Below are positions 1 through 13,360 of a DNA stretch of 64,000 nucleotides, piece by piece; the first letter of the stretch is position 1, and every line of letters begins with the position of its first letter. Source of the DNA: Arcuatula senhousia (Eukaryota > Mollusca > Bivalvia > Mytilida > Mytilidae); the NCBI GenBank assembly GCA_963971305.1, contig CAXARO010001807.1, positions 1-64,000 on the forward strand. The letters are read 5' to 3'. The notes beneath the pieces are model-generated. The model saw only the letters and a list, made by a program, of their open reading frames with translations. It did not search any database and had not been told where the DNA came from. The translations under genes were made by a program, and so were the position numbers.

Positions 1-39
1 AGAGCAGAGAGATATTGAAAAAATGTTCTATAAATGAAG

Positions 40-207
40 TTGGAAATGAAATTTTTTTATGCAGATGTACAAAACACTCATATGGTCAACTTATTTGAAC
101 TTGTTATGAAGATTGCCAAAATTTGGAAGTTTTCCAGAAACAAGTTTAAATAAGTTGACCAAATGAGTGTTTTGTACATTTGCATAAAATGAATTTCATT
201 TTCAAAC
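40..207. repeat. Foldback (inverted-repeat) element
   Basis: Two arms of about 65 bases (about 40-104 and 142-206) are inverted copies of each other around a ~37-base loop. Each arm contains ACAAAACACTCAT or its complement, and GGTCAACTTATT. The structure looks like a small MITE or snap-back element. No clear target duplication was seen. The short reading frames across it are palindrome artefacts. Confidence 0.7.
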
Positions 208-505
208 ACTGTTTGATTAAATACTAATCTAGAGTTATCCCGCTTGTCCCGTAAATTTTTCATGAACCACTGTGTCAGAAAAATTGAAACTGCTAGTTGA
301 ATATTAATTCGGAAACAAGAAAACCAAGATACGAATGAAACACACGAACCACTTGCATAATTATACTTCACCTCAAACAAGATATATGTTGAGTTACTGG
401 TGCTTTATTTTGACTTGTAGCACGATGTCAAAGATAATGCAATATTCTATGAATATCAAAGATAATGCAATACTCTATGAATATTTAATATATCTTTTTG
501 TATAG

Positions 506-688
506 ATTAGAATTTGGCCAGAGAAGATCTGCAGCATTATTGGTGTCTGTGCAATTCTGCATAACATTGCACTTCAGAGGAATGAGCCGGCTGACAATGA
601 CGATGAGGACAATCGACAACAAGCTGTTCCAGTACCAGACTATCAAGGCCAGAATGATGGAAGGACTATAAGAGATCACATCGCCTGA
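506..688 (+). CDS. Terminal exon of a PIF/Harbinger (HARBI1-like) transposase
   Basis: A 61-codon open frame starts straight after a splice-acceptor-like TTTTTGTATAG and ends at TGA 686-688. An AATAAA lies just downstream, near 699. The peptide opens IRIWPEKICSIIGVCAILHN and continues with IALQRNEPADNDDED. The ICSIIGVCAILHNIAL block is typical of the C-terminal end of the DDE domain in PIF/Harbinger transposases and HARBI1-like host proteins. In that family the enzyme cuts and joins transposon DNA in the nucleus. The catalytic exons are not visible: upstream, 208-505 looks intronic and the window begins at 1. The exon itself has no stop or frameshift, so it could belong to an intact transposon or a domesticated gene. 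The family assignment is good; whether it is functional is unknown. Confidence 0.6.
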   Translation: MRIWPEKICSIIGVCAILHNIALQRNEPADNDDEDNRQQAVPVPDYQGQNDGRTIRDHIA

Positions 689-3530
689 TCTTTTTTTGAA
701 TAAAAAAAATTGCAGGGCATAAAAAATATTTTAATAAAATGAAGCAAACATTTGCTGAGCCGTCATCTGCGACAAGTCTGTGGTAGGTGATGTCAGTCTC
801 TCAAGCAATTGGATCTGGAGATCCAATTTTTTTCATATTCTGCTTTACCTTCTCAATGGCAATATCAAAGAACTTTACGTAAAAATGGATAATAGATTTA
901 GTAAACATGACTGTGTAGATTTATATTTTTACAGAATATATACTGAACAGCTTAAATCATTTTGCGAAGTATCATGTATATATACCCAAGGGGTAGATTA
1001 TGGATCACCACAGTCCTAAATTTAAGTGTGTGCAAGTTTGACTATGACATTTTTTACCTACTCATAACATTTTTGAATTACTTTTTTTTTATTCTTAATA
1101 GTATTATAAGTCTTGGATTTTGTTTTAGCAGTTGTGTTTTGGCTATAAATCGTAAAATGCATATATTTTCTATTAAAAAAAATTAATGTTTATAAGAATA
1201 AAGTAAAACTTTAGTGTGGAGCTCAAAATTTAAGGGTGGGGGAAACAAATTCAAGAGAGGTCTTGAATAGCCTGTGATGAACCCTGTTAGATGTATTCTT
1301 ACATTACCAAACAAATTTTGTTTTGAATAAGCTTAAGTTACTATAAGATAGAAAAAAATGAGATGTGGAATAAGTGTATATAAGCTGGTCTGGAAAAAAA
1401 AGAAGTAACAAAAATATAACGCCCTAATATTTTTATTAGCACCGTTAATATTGTAACAATTAAGGAAACACACACATTTTTATGTTTGGTCTTATGGGTG
1501 CCGCCTGTTCCGTAAACAGTCTAGGAAAAACAAATTTTTAAAATTGAATTATGCGATTTCCAGATTGTACCTTATAAAGGGATTTACATTTTAACATGAA
1601 AATGCTGATAGTGGTTATTGTTAACAGTAACGACTTACATTCACATAACACGGGTACCACTTTGGCACGCAACACACAAATTTAACAGATACAGGCCTGT
1701 CTTTGGTTCCTTGGGTAGGTAGCATTGATTTCAGACAAAATATGTTGAATTTTCATGTCTGTGAAATAGTTTGATATTAAAATTGAGAGAATGTGTCACA
1801 CTGAATAATACAGTTACCCCCCATTGAAGCTTTGTAGGAGCTCTGTTGCTCTGGCAAAGCATATATTAATTAAAGAGTTGTTTATTGCTGCAAAGTACTA
1901 AAGTCTAATGTTTCTACCTGAAATTCGAGATATGACAAATAAAACATTCGAAATTCGGGATTTTCACGTAGCTTAAAGCGAGAATGGTCATTTGCTAATA
2001 TGGGAAACAGGATTTGGAATTTTGTTTTCACAGGAAAGCGGAAAGAGACTCACAAGATAGGTGAAGACAAATTACAAGTTCTAAAAACTAAAGCAGTAAT
2101 AGTTTCAATCCTGAGATTTTTTTTGTTTTATGATGTAATAAATTAACAGTTATATGGTTTAAAATTGTGAACAAGAAACGACTTTATGTGACATACAAAT
2201 GACATTTTTTGTTGAGATTTTACATAAACGGTGTTTTGGATAGGCAACGTGCATCATCAAGATCATTTTAAATATTTTTTTGAAAAAATGCAGTTCAGCT
2301 GATTATCGAAGAATAGGGTTGCAATTGATACAAAAACGTTACATACGCCAGATAAGTAAACAATTGGGAGAGGGTGTGGAGGGTTCAGTTGGACGCCTCC
2401 TTTTAGAAAACAAAGTAGTACTATTAGTATTATAAACCCTGTGTTGTAGTTTCAGTTTGATGTTTGTATGAACAACATCCCGGTCAATGGTTTTGTACGG
2501 GTGCGTAGTGCCCTTTTGGAAAATCCTGTGTGTGGACCTGCACACGTCGTCGTGGGATTGTTGGATCACGGCTATTTAACTTGACTTACCTTTTGGGTCT
2601 GATAAAGCTATCGAAACGCGTTTGGCAATTGGAGGATTTGTTATGCTTTTTCTGAGACATTAATGTTCATTTTAGTACGTTATCATATGATGAGTACATG
2701 TATTAGTTAATTTTAACCAAATAACGAAATGAAACTGAAAAGATTACGAAATTCTCATGATGCAAAAACACAAAGTCTTGAACTTCTCTTTTTTCCCTCT
2801 TGCATGCTGTCCCATTGCCACATTCCCCCTTTTTATAGGAAGACAAAAAAAAACTATTGAACAGGGTTGTTGTCAGGATTTTTTTTAATGTGAAGCACGA
2901 AAATGTTTTTTATTCATGAAAAGCAAGTGAATTTTGATGAATTTATTAAAGAATTTTCATAATTTTATATTTTGCAATTAAAGGGCCCATTTTAAATAAG
3001 GCATAATCTTAATATGAAAGGGGGATGTGTACTTGTACTTATTGCACCCCTTTGGATAAGGTCATGTTGAAACAATTGATTTGTTCCTTCTATGAGATGT
3101 GCTTGTTATAAAAAGATGACCTTTCAGGGTTAATCTTTGATGGTGCAACATCTGAAATTACCAATGATTTAAAACTCCTGAAAAAGGAGATGTCAATCTT
3201 TGGAACTTAATGTGATTGGTAAAATTACTCTTAGGGGTGTGGTTTAATTGTTTTATCAGAAATGAAAAGGTAATAATAATTTTTTTGAGAACATACAAAA
3301 TGGAGCATATAATGAAACAACACGTGCATTCGAATGATGACGAAGACAAGTCAAGATTCAAAACAAACGATGAAGAAGAGGTTTTAAAGTTGATAAAGTA
3401 AGTATGCAGGTCTTTTGCTTGATGTTTTTATAAATAATAAAATTGTTTAACTTTATGTAATAGACTTGCATGCCCGTAGCCAGAAATTTGGAAAGGTTGT
3501 TCGTCTTGAGGAGATATGGGACGTTTTCAA
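689..3530. other. AT-rich stretch without recognised genes
   Basis: Only short frames with no coding character are present. There are scattered poly-A/T runs and no tRNA or rRNA. I see nothing I can name. Confidence 0.5.
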
Positions 3531-3533
3531 AAA

Positions 3534-4700
3534 ATGTCCACTTTTTAACATGGCAAAATAAAAAAATGCAATGTTGATGAATTATCCTTTTAATTTGAAC
3601 TACATTTTCTTCAACCTTTATAGTGACAGAATACAAAATATGCAACCTTAAATCCAAGTGTAATGTGGATAAAATTTACACAACTTGGAACATGGGTTAC
3701 GAAAAAGTCCACTTCGCAACAATATTTTAAGATATAATTTTTTTAACAATTTGCATCTTAAATAGAATTTCTTGACATTATATGTAAAATTCAGCACAAC
3801 GCATGCAATACGACTGTTAAATTTGAAAATTTTAGTGCAAAAAATAAACTAAAACAATTATTCAAAGGCGTGATTTTTGAAATGTTAAGAAAAATGTAAC
3901 TTTAGACTGAAAGCAATTTGAGGCATATAGTTTTAATATAGTTCTAATACAGTTAAATGATTCTTCAAATCAATCTCTAAAGGACCAATGAAAAAAGATA
4001 TGCTTTTAAATAATAGTTTTTCGATATAATTTTAAAAAGTGAGGCACGTTGCATAGTGGACATACGTATGTTGTGAAGTGGACATTATTTCACAAACTTC
4101 AGTTTTTTTAGACTTCGAGGCGCTCTGTAAATTGTTTGGTTCATTTAAACGATTACAATATTGATTAGAATAGGCTGTGAAATACATTATTATGTGCTGC
4201 TTATGATCTTTTCTGTGAAATTCAAGTTTTTGTGCCAATTGTCCACTTCGCAACGCACTGTCCCCTATGCAACGAAATGTGTCCACTGTGCAACGATATT
4301 TGTCCACTTCGCAACGAAACGTTTCACAGTGGACCGTTGCAAAGTGGACATATTTAAACATAAGTCAACTTTTTATTTTATTTGAATGCCATACTAATAT
4401 TTTTTTTCTTAATTTGGTCAGATCATTTGGTTTTTTTTATAAATATCGAAGAATTTGGTGCCTTTCTACTCAAATTTTTCCAAAAAATTCCCGTTGCGAA
4501 GTGGACAAAACCAAAAATATTATAGTGAAAGGTCACACTAACTGCCTTCAAACATACACAAAAACAGCATCCTCGGATATGTTTTTGCCGCCATATAAAT
4601 TTTAGTGGCGTTATTTATAACGAAAAATAAAAATATTAAAATCAAGATACATGAAAGATTTGATTTTCATCAATTATTGTTGTTGTTGCAAAGTGGACAT
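3534..4700. repeat. Cluster of GTGGACA/TGTCCAC motifs in both orientations
   Basis: A motif close to TTGCGAAGTGGACA, or its complement TGTCCACTTCGCAA, occurs about ten times: near 3535, 3705, 4048, 4070, 4240, 4262, 4282, 4303, 4337, 4493 and 4687. Copies on both strands are densest between 4238 and 4350. Such mixed-orientation clusters are common near the ends of cut-and-paste transposons as transposase-binding repeats, but no terminal inverted repeats were found. Confidence 0.6.
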
Positions 4701-4965
4701 GTTTTTCATGGACACACACTAAATTGCTTATAACGACGTTTAAGGAGAGACCAGCTTAAAGTAAAGACGTTTGTTTTAAACTATGAATGTAAGTCAGCAT
4801 ATATCCAACATTAAATACTTTAAAAATTGATCAAATTGGTTGGAATTATAAAGAGATGACTGAAATTATTCATATGGACACGATCTTGGATGATATTTTG
4901 TGTCATTTTGTTTCAATTTTTAAGATTTTCTGATTACATATTGAACTTTACCTTATTGCTTTCCC

Positions 4966-5936
4966 ACGGATATTTAATACGCCCCCACCTTACCCCCCTC
5001 CTTTTCCCCGCTTTTTAAAATAAATTAACAACCCCCCCCCAAAAAAAAAAAGAAATGAAATAAACAAAGACAAACTTAGTTTTTTCTTTCTTTTATCTGG
5101 TTCGGAACTATTACCGGCAAATTTCTAATCGGGAGTTCTCAGTATGTAGAAACGAAATGTCAATGTCGCTCTTTTTAGTGGTTTATATGGCAACCGGAAG
5201 TTCTAAAAAGGTTCAAAATGGATCCTAAAAGTTAGCTAGACCTCTTACCTAAAACGTCAAACTGAAACATTTCAGATACAATTTACGAAGTTTTCAAAAT
5301 TAAAATGTTCTGCATGCGTTTATAATGCATCTTTTCATACCAAAAATCTCCGATTTCTGTGCGTAAAAGTACAATATCTTTTAAAACAGTGAATGAAACT
5401 CATCAAACATGCATCGTTTAAGTAAACTGGCCCTAATCAAAAATATTTCACCTACTAAAACTTGCATAATGAACTCAAATAAACTGTATACATGTACGAA
5501 GCGGAATAATCAATACCGATTTTTTGTCACTACAATATAAAAAAAGACAAAGGCTAAACAAATAATATAGGGGTGTGCACCCATGCTCTCCATCCTCCCA
5601 TCTGATATAAAAAAACTAACTCCAAAAGTCATTTGTAGATCCGGGTTATTATGCATATGACGTAAATATAACGTGCTACCCAACAATGCATCCAGGTCAT
5701 CTGTTATGAATGAAATAAATGAATACATGCAAGCGACCCTTAATTTCTGTTCTGTTTTATGTCATCTGAAACCAAAACAACGGATATTTATTACGCTCCC
5801 ACCTTACCTACCCCCTTTTCCCCGCTTTTTGAAATACATTAACAACCCCCCCCCCCCCCCCCAAAAAAAAAGAAAGTAAATAAACAAAGACAAACTTAGT
5901 TTTTTTCTTTCTTTTATTTGGTTTGGAACTATTACC
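4966..5936. repeat. Pair of ~150-bp direct repeats with poly-C tracts
   Basis: The sequence at 4966-5116 (ACGGATATTTAATACGCCCC..., a poly-C/poly-A junction, then AAACAAAGACAAACTTAGTT) recurs at 5780-5936 in the same orientation with small differences. About 660 bases separate the copies. They do not start TG or end CA, so they are not ordinary LTRs. They are probably copies of one interspersed repeat or a segmental duplication. Confidence 0.65.
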
Positions 5937-7019
5937 ATGCTAAGAAATTGCCTCCGGTTTAAGATCAAAAGTCCTCCGTTGTTGTAATTAAATAGGTGGT
6001 TAAAAATGTCGTATTAATTTGATTTACAGCATCAGCTTCTTGCAATGGTCGTTTAAAAATTACATGGTTCGTTATCTTCAGACCGGAATATTTACGTTGG
6101 ATTTCTTAGCATGAACAGGTGTATTGGCAAAATTGTGATAGAATGTTTATTTTTCATTCGATGTTGAAAATTCTTTTTTTATTGAATTCCTCATTAAATT
6201 CTGTCAACTAATTGTGTCAATGGTTTTGATATATATTGCACTGTTACATTGTTACAGGGGGCTAATGATGGGCCACGCCACAAAAATTAACTTTTTAATT
6301 TTTGGTCTGATTTTCAAAATCTTTCTATCATTGGAATATTTGTGAAAATCCCTGCGTGCGTTTTTCAATCAGATTTGGAATATCTCTTTGTAGAAAATGA
6401 AATGTCATGTTACTGTATACAGCTGTCTAGGGAATTGAAATATAGGAAATACATTTTCAACACTTTGATATTGTTGATGATTATGACATAAGGTGTGGAG
6501 TTGTGATGTTGAACTTTATTTGGAGAATGTTGACCTATTTTTATATTGTGATGAAAGCCTAGGGGGGGATGTGTTAAAAATTTATACTAAATGTTTGTAA
6601 GAACGTTATTTACCTACATCGATGAAGGTGGACGCAGCTGTAAGACTTGGGTCACTCGGTGCGTCCGCAATCTTATTAGAAATTTATTTTCTGACAGACA
6701 AATTATCCTGGAATCATATACTTCAAATAATATTATAACCATGTTTATATTTCTGCAAATTAAACTAAATATCTGAGAGTCTCTCCATTTAAAGGTTATT
6801 TTATTAGGGAATTTTGTATCTCTGTCAGTCCTGACATCGAGAGATGCAAGCTCGTAAGTTTGATTTTCAGATTACACAGACAAACAAACAAACGAACTAA
6901 CAAATATTTTTTTTTTACTAATCAAAGTGCCCAGGATAAGCAGAACTATCACAAAATTATAATTACAGTGTACATATATTAGAAAGATTATTTTGATTGG
7001 TTATACATAAGCCACCCTC
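5937..7019. other. No recognised gene
   Basis: AT-rich noncoding sequence. I see no conserved coding frame, RNA gene or clear repeat here. Confidence 0.4.
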
Positions 7020-8397
7020 GGACACATTGGAGGCAAGAACGCCTCATTCAACTACCTTTGGTTACTTTTTTGAGAAAGCGGTGTGTTCCGATGTCAAGCT
7101 TCTGTGTAATCTTTGATGGATAGCGTTGTCCGTCGTTGTCGTTATCTTTTCTTCAAACTTCTTCTCCTCTGAAACCGCTGCACAGATTCAAACCAAATTT
7201 TGTCTGGTGGTACTTTAGGGTATCCCCCACAGAACTGATGTGGGGATTTTTGATTCGTCAAAAAACATGGCTGCCGTTGCTAAAAATAGACCAGGGGGTC
7301 AGACTACTGTTTTTGGCTTGTAAATCAAAAAGTATAAGAGATAGATGAAATCTGATGCCGCGCTACTGCTTCAGCATCAAAAGCTCTACAAAAGTCTCCA
7401 TTGAGTCGAAGTTTTCAGATGACCCCTTATGGGAGTTACGGCCCCTTAAAGGTGAAAAATAGCATTTTTTCATGTTTTTGGCCTATGGAATGAAAACTAT
7501 TGCAGATAAAGAGAAGCTGTTGCTTGCTTAAATGTACAGCTCATTTATCTCTACAAAAGTCTCCATAAGGTCAAAGTTGTCAGATGACCCCTTATAGGGG
7601 TTATGGCCCCTTAAAGGTAAAAAATAGAGTTTTTGGCCTATAGAATGAAAACTATTAAAGATAGAGAAAAGCTGTTGCTTGCTTAAATGTTCAGATTGTT
7701 TAGCTCTACACAAGCCTCCATAGGGTCGAAGTTGTCAGATGACCCCTTTTAGGGGTTACGGCCCTTTAAAGGCAAAAAATAGTGTTTTTGGCCTGCAGAA
7801 TGAAAACTATTGCAGATAGAGAAAAGCTGTTGCTTGCCTAAATATTCATCTCATTGAGCTTTACAAAAGTCTCCATAGGGTCAAAGTTGTCAGATGACCC
7901 CTTATAGGGGTTATGGCCCCTTAAAGGCAAAAAATAGAGTTTTTGGCCTATAGAATGAAAACTATTGCAGATAGAGAAAAGCTGTTGCTTGCTTAAATGT
8001 TCAGCTCATTTAGCTCTACAAAAGTCTCCATATGGTCGAAGTTATCAGATGACCCCTTATAGTGGTTACGGCCCCTTAAAGGCAAAAAATAGTGTTTTGT
8101 CCTAAAGAAAGAAAACTTTTGCAGATAGAGAAAAGATGTTGCTTGCTTAAATGTTCAGCTTAATTAGCTCTACAAAAGTCTTTTTAAGGTCGAAGTTGTC
8201 AAATGACCCCTTTAAGGGGTTATGGCCCTTTAAAGGTGAAAAATAGTGTTTTTTGCTTTGGAATGAAAACTATTGCAGATAGAGAAAAGCTTTTTATTGC
8301 TTAAACATTCAGCTCATTTAGCTCTACAAAAGTCTTCAAAGGGTTGACATTAGGACCAGGTGAGCGATTCAGGCTCCTGGGAGCCTCTTGTTTATGT
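7020..8397 (+). mobile_element. Rolling-circle-like non-autonomous element with ~155-bp tandem array
   Basis: Seven tandem units of about 155 bases begin near 7383, 7550, 7701, 7857, 8012, 8167 and 8320. Each has CTCTACAAAAGTCTCCATA, AGATGACCCCTTATAGGGGT and GAAAACTATTGCAGATAGAG. The array ends in GGTGAGCGATTC followed by a perfect hairpin AGGCTCC-TG-GGAGCCT and CTTGTTT (about 8359-8397). The same unit and terminus recur inverted at 28198-28862. Internal tandem repeats plus a hairpin near one end fit Helentron-associated non-autonomous elements. That class is inference; the repeats and hairpin are seen directly. The left boundary is approximate. Confidence 0.65.
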
Positions 8398-11300
8398 TTG
8401 ACATCTGGTGACTTTAAATGACTGAAATAGGTTGTAATAGTGAAGGTAAGGTGGTTTGACCTTGAAAATAACTTCAAGGTCATACCATGGCTAAATACAG
8501 TGATACGGTGTAAAAATCACAAAAATCCATGTCGCGACAACATTTTTTTCACTTTTTTTATGTGTTGAGTAGAGGGAATTGTAGCAGATAGTAATTTTTA
8601 AGTAATAGGAAGAATGACAATGACCCAAAGACATCAATTATTTTAAATTACCCATTCACTTATTTGATTACAAAAGTGATTTACCCCCATTCATATAATT
8701 TGAGTAAACTAAATCAGAGTCATTGCAGTGGCACATCCGTATATATACCTTTATAATGGAAGTAACCCCCAAATTCCTACGGTATGAAGAATATGAGTAT
8801 GGTATGAGTCAATCAGAACAACTACTTATATATAATCAATACAATATGTATAGAACCATGTATACTCGCATGTATACTATTAAATGCTTGAAAATTAATA
8901 TTTTTTTACAGAAATACATTTAATATACATAATTGATTCATAATCAAAATTAATAAATAAATTTCATTCAATCCTAGGACTTATAATGTAGCATTGGGTA
9001 GGATTTTTAACCTAGTTTTATTTATTGTTTACATTGAGTTTTACATTTGGTATAAGTCCCTATCTGTTTTATTTTCTATTTATTTAATTATAAAAGCGGT
9101 AACATGCTATGAAAGAGATTATAAATTTGTGGTTGTGTGGTTAATTTTATCAGTATCACAAGAAGTTGTTAGTTATGTTCTTTCTTACGGTCTTAATTTG
9201 AGAAATTAAAAGTCTTTATTCTTTAGTAGCCAAATGTGTTTGTTATTTGCATTTAATTTCCTTTCTCAGTTCTATTAAAAGGGCAATTTTTTAAAAATTA
9301 TTTATAGAAATCAATGTTTGTTAGTAATATATAAAAGGAAAAGATAAATATCATGTTCATTCTACAATATTTTAATTTAACAATCAACAATACACCTTTG
9401 GTGAAGATGAGAGTGTCCTTGGAGTGCGTCAATCTAGGTAATTGAGTCAGCAGCTATAAAAGGCATCCAGGTGTCCTTGATACTTTTTTCCTGAATCAGT
9501 AATTTTAAAGCGGTCAGTGACCTTACATCTACAGAAAATGATTGACGGGCGATAATGTTGCTTAATATAGATGAGTCAATCTCGGGTCAGCTGCCATAAC
9601 AGGCATCTAGGTGTCCTTGATACTTTCTTTTTGAATAATTTGATCTTGCATCTAACAAGATCAGCTTTTAAAAAAAGCTGAGGTCATTCGTTTGGCGTTC
9701 TTAAAGAACAAGAATCGTTAAATGTGAAAAAATAGTGTATGATAAATGGTATTTTATAACGTTTTAAAGAGATCAAATAATAAAGATATACAGAGAAAAA
9801 TATGGTATGAATCCAACAAAGGAAAAGGAGCAGTTAAAACGTGTTTTTTTCCATAAACTTAATCAATTCGTCTTACAAATGGGTCGATGCGATTTTTGTA
9901 GATGAAGAAAAAAGACTCCAACTATATTAATTCAGGTTACTTAAATAACACAAAGGCACAGGATACTGTTACGGTACTACAAATTTGGGCAAAACCATAA
10001 CAATAAGATTTTTTATTGTTAGGGCAAAGACGAAAATCGGGAACAGATGACGGGACAGAGACCGACTCATTTACAGTTTACACTATATTGTTGCCAGAAA
10101 TGGATATTTTTACATAAACTTCATATTTTTAGGCTAAATATCTGCCCTACTCTTTTAGGCTTTGAAATGCACTGTATTACTTGGCTACTTGGTGATCCAC
10201 AAAGTAATTTTTAAGTGCATGAAGCGTCGTGTGCAGTAAAGTACTTATACTTCAAATCTGTAGTTGAAAAACACCCCGCATTTCTTTTCAAGAGTCAATC
10301 AAATTATGTGATGAACTTCGTTACACGTATAATAACACATTAACACAACAATTTCTACCAACATTAACAAGTGTGGAAGTCAAAGATTGTTCCTGAAAAG
10401 AGTGGACCTCGTGAGTGGGAGTTGTAAGGTCAAAATACGCAAATTCTGTAGAGAGTGCCACGCTTCATGCAGTTCTCTCCGTGGACAGCCATGTAATGCA
10501 CGCTATGGGCTGATTTGTTCGACCTATACCCACATTTTCCTTTACGCAACACCCATTGAATCTGTTATTTTTTGACACACTTATCTCATTACATTGTAAG
10601 CATCAAAATCAAACAATTTCCGTTGAAATTCTCGAATTAAACCTTATATGATCCTTCTCATAGACGTAGACGATCAATCTTATCTTATTCTATTTGATAC
10701 TTTTTGTTTATTATGTGCTCTTCATATTTTAGTTATGGCCTTTTGACTGTTTCTAATGGTTTCTAGCGGGTAGGTTGGAATTGTTCATTTGCTCATGTTT
10801 AAGGCTAGCGTATTTGGTAGAGCATTTTGTACTATCAAATCATTAAATGAACTTCAACTTCACTTGATTTGGAAAAAAAAATCATATATGATATTTGTTT
10901 ATTTTATAGTGCAAATACAAAAGCGCGTGTAATAACCGAAAAAAAAATTTTTGCGGGTAAGTGTATATTACACCTCTCTCAGACATCAAATCTGAGGGCG
11001 GAGTCCGAAGATTTGATGTCTGGGAGAAACTTATACTGTTGCACTGTTTATCTCATATGTTATCACCTTAACTGGCATCGCTGACATTAAAGCAATAAAT
11101 TCTGAATTTTAATACACCAAAAATTGTCAAATTTTAGTTATCAAAGAATAATTTATTCTCCTTCCCTTGTTTTTCATGGTGTTGTCATTGTTTTACACCA
11201 GTTTTTATAATTGTTTACATCATCAAAATTATTTAGACCAAATAAAGGTTCATGAAAGTGTTTTCAAGAGGCTGTAACCTCGTGAGATTTTATTATCATT

Positions 11301-12518
11301 TCATTGGTCAGTGCACATTTTTCACTAAACTGTCAGCCTGTCCAACATGAAATCCAACACCAACATCAGTACAATGCTATATATATTAGTTGATAGTAAA
11401 TACAATGAACTAAGCTATTTAGAACTATTTACACCAAACCTGTTTATTAAACAAATCTCGTGTTTTTGAAAATTGATTAGATTTCTTTGTGGCAAAGATT
11501 TCTAAGTTACTACGAAAAGCACTCAGGGTTTAAAATGAGAAACTTCTATTTAAAATCTTCTTTATGTGGTCAACAAATACAGTTATTTACAAATTCGAGC
11601 TTTCATAAGAAATGCTGGGTCCTGGCAAGAAAACTACTTTTAAACAATTGTTTTATTCTTAGAGTTTCTTTTTTCAAAATTTACCATATTTGCAGACGAT
11701 ATTAGATTGTTGAAAATACATGGACACACGTGACAGGCTGATGGATTTACAATTATAGTTGTGTAACACATTGACCTACTAAGCTCGATCAATATGAAGA
11801 GTACCGTAGTTTTCTTTGGTCAGTGTTTACATATGCAAAGAAAATGATTGACGGGCAATAATGTTGCTAAATATAGATAATTGAGAATCTATTTAAAAGT
11901 TCACTAAAAAGATGATAAAACATCAAAATTTTCTTATTAATTAGGTAACTTTAATTGAGCATATTGTAAAACATGGGATGGGTTGGTGGTTGGTTCAGAA
12001 AGTTTAAACCTGGGTCAAACAGGCATGTTTTTTAAATAAGAGTAATACCCAAAAAAATAATATTTTAATTGTAACCATTCAAATTTATATTGTTTAATCA
12101 TCCTAACCTTTAAAATATTTCCAAAAATAATGATATGCTCACTGTTAATCATATTAACTTACTTGATGGTTCCACCCCAAATTAAAATTAAATGTGTGCA
12201 TCTTCTAAATTGAACAACTACAATTTGTTGATTTTGTCCTCATTACAGAACATTAGGAATATTTTTATTACACTATAAATTCGTGGAAAGGAACTAATTT
12301 GTGAATAACGGACTTGTGTACATAATTAAAAGTTTATTAAAAAATATTTCAGAAATGTAATTGTGCATGCATCATTAATATTGAGATTTATATTGAAAAA
12401 TCAATAGCAGGTTGATTTATACTAGAAATAATTGATGTCCATCTAAAGAAACGAACATTTGCGGCTTTATCAGTTAGTTAAAATCTCTTTTTATCTACTT
12501 AAAGAAGCAGACATATGA
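8398..12518. other. AT-rich region with small duplications
   Basis: No recognised genes. A ~143-base partial tandem duplication lies at about 9425-9640 (GTGTCCTTGATACTTT in both halves). A related piece, AAAATGATTGACGGGC, occurs near 9535 and again near 11842. The remainder is uncharacterised. Confidence 0.45.
10978..11032. repeat. Hairpin (17-bp inverted repeat)
   Basis: TCAGACATCAAATCT pairs with AGATTTGATGTCTG across a 15-base loop. The flanks GTAAGTGTA and ACTTATAC extend the symmetry weakly. It may be the core of a foldback element. Confidence 0.7.
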
Positions 12519-12745
12519 CTTTTTATACGACCGCAAAAAATTACTGGTCGTATTATGGTATGATACTGTCGTTGTCGTGGTTGTCGAAATTGTATGTTAA
12601 GGTTCACACGATAACTTAAGTTCTAGTTATTCGATTGACTTCGAATTTGGTAGTGTTGTTTCTTACTATAAAAGGGGCATCGGTGTAATTGTTAGTGTTG
12701 GTGTAGGAGTGTACAACTATTACAGAAAAATGGTCCATTGTCGCT
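12519..12745 (+). repeat. Repeat family D terminus (TATACGACCGC hairpin element)
   Basis: Begins TTTTATACGACCGCAAAAAA and continues ATGGTATGATACTGTCGTTG. The same order appears on the complementary strand at 36200-36332. The 36.3-kb copy forms a near-perfect hairpin of TACGTCCGCA with TGCGGTCGTA. This supports a dispersed element with a terminal hairpin; its far end is not defined. Confidence 0.55.
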
Positions 12746-12959
12746 TACTTGCAAGTGGCACATCAATCATATTGATATGGTTGATCCTAGTGATGCTAAG
12801 CAGAATGCATGTTTCTTATGTTAGCTGTGACATATATTCTAAGCATGAATGGGCACTTAAAAAAATAGTTAAAGTACATTAGCACTAATTAACAAGGACA
12901 GTACAAATTATAATGGAATGATAGGTGCACCTAGTTATTCTTAGCACGTTTTTGATGTT

Positions 12960-13015
12960 GGCTGTCTTACGTAGCAAAATTTATTGTCTGGAACTTTGTT
13001 GTCATTTGTATTTCA
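12960..13015 (+). repeat. Fragment of the hammerhead-associated repeat body
   Basis: GTAGCAAAATTTATTGTCTG then GAACTTTGTTGTCATTTG. The same body sequence follows the ribozyme 3' half at 28885 and occurs at 17489. In bivalve repeats I associate it with the sequence downstream of a hammerhead cleavage site. No ribozyme core is present here. Confidence 0.5.
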
Positions 13016-13067
13016 CGCATGGATGATTATTCACTTAAATTATTAAAATCTATTCTCTTTGATTGAA

Positions 13068-13335
13068 AAGTATCCTTTACCGGATTTGACACACTCAATT
13101 GGAAATTGGCAACGCGGCGGGTGTGCTATAGCAGGCAGGAACCGTTTACTCTTCCGGAGCACCCGAGTTCACTCTTGTTACGACTTGAGTTTGCGTTGTT
13201 GATTTCTGTTCGGTTGTTTTTATGTTTTGTGTTTCCTTGTGCTGTTCTTGTTCATGTTTACCGGTTTTGTCGTTGCTCTTTCGGACTTTTGACACTCGAA
13301 TGCCCCTTTGGTGCCTCTGCTTATGTATAACAACA
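13068..13335 (+). repeat. Repeat family C (3' part of a reverse-transcriptase element)
   Basis: Shares GGGTGTGCTATAGCAGGCAG, CTCTTCCGGAGCACC and a tail CCCCTTTGGTGCCTCTGCTTATGT with copies at 20226, 41206, 42440 and 55340. Only the 3' noncoding part is present. Confidence 0.65.
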
Positions 13336-13360
13336 AGGTAAGATTTGTAATGGATGGATT

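Noticed and set aside
4966..5936. LTR retrotransposon flanked by the ~150-bp direct repeats.
   Set aside because: No TG...CA ends, no primer-binding site, no coding sequence between, and only ~660 bases apart.
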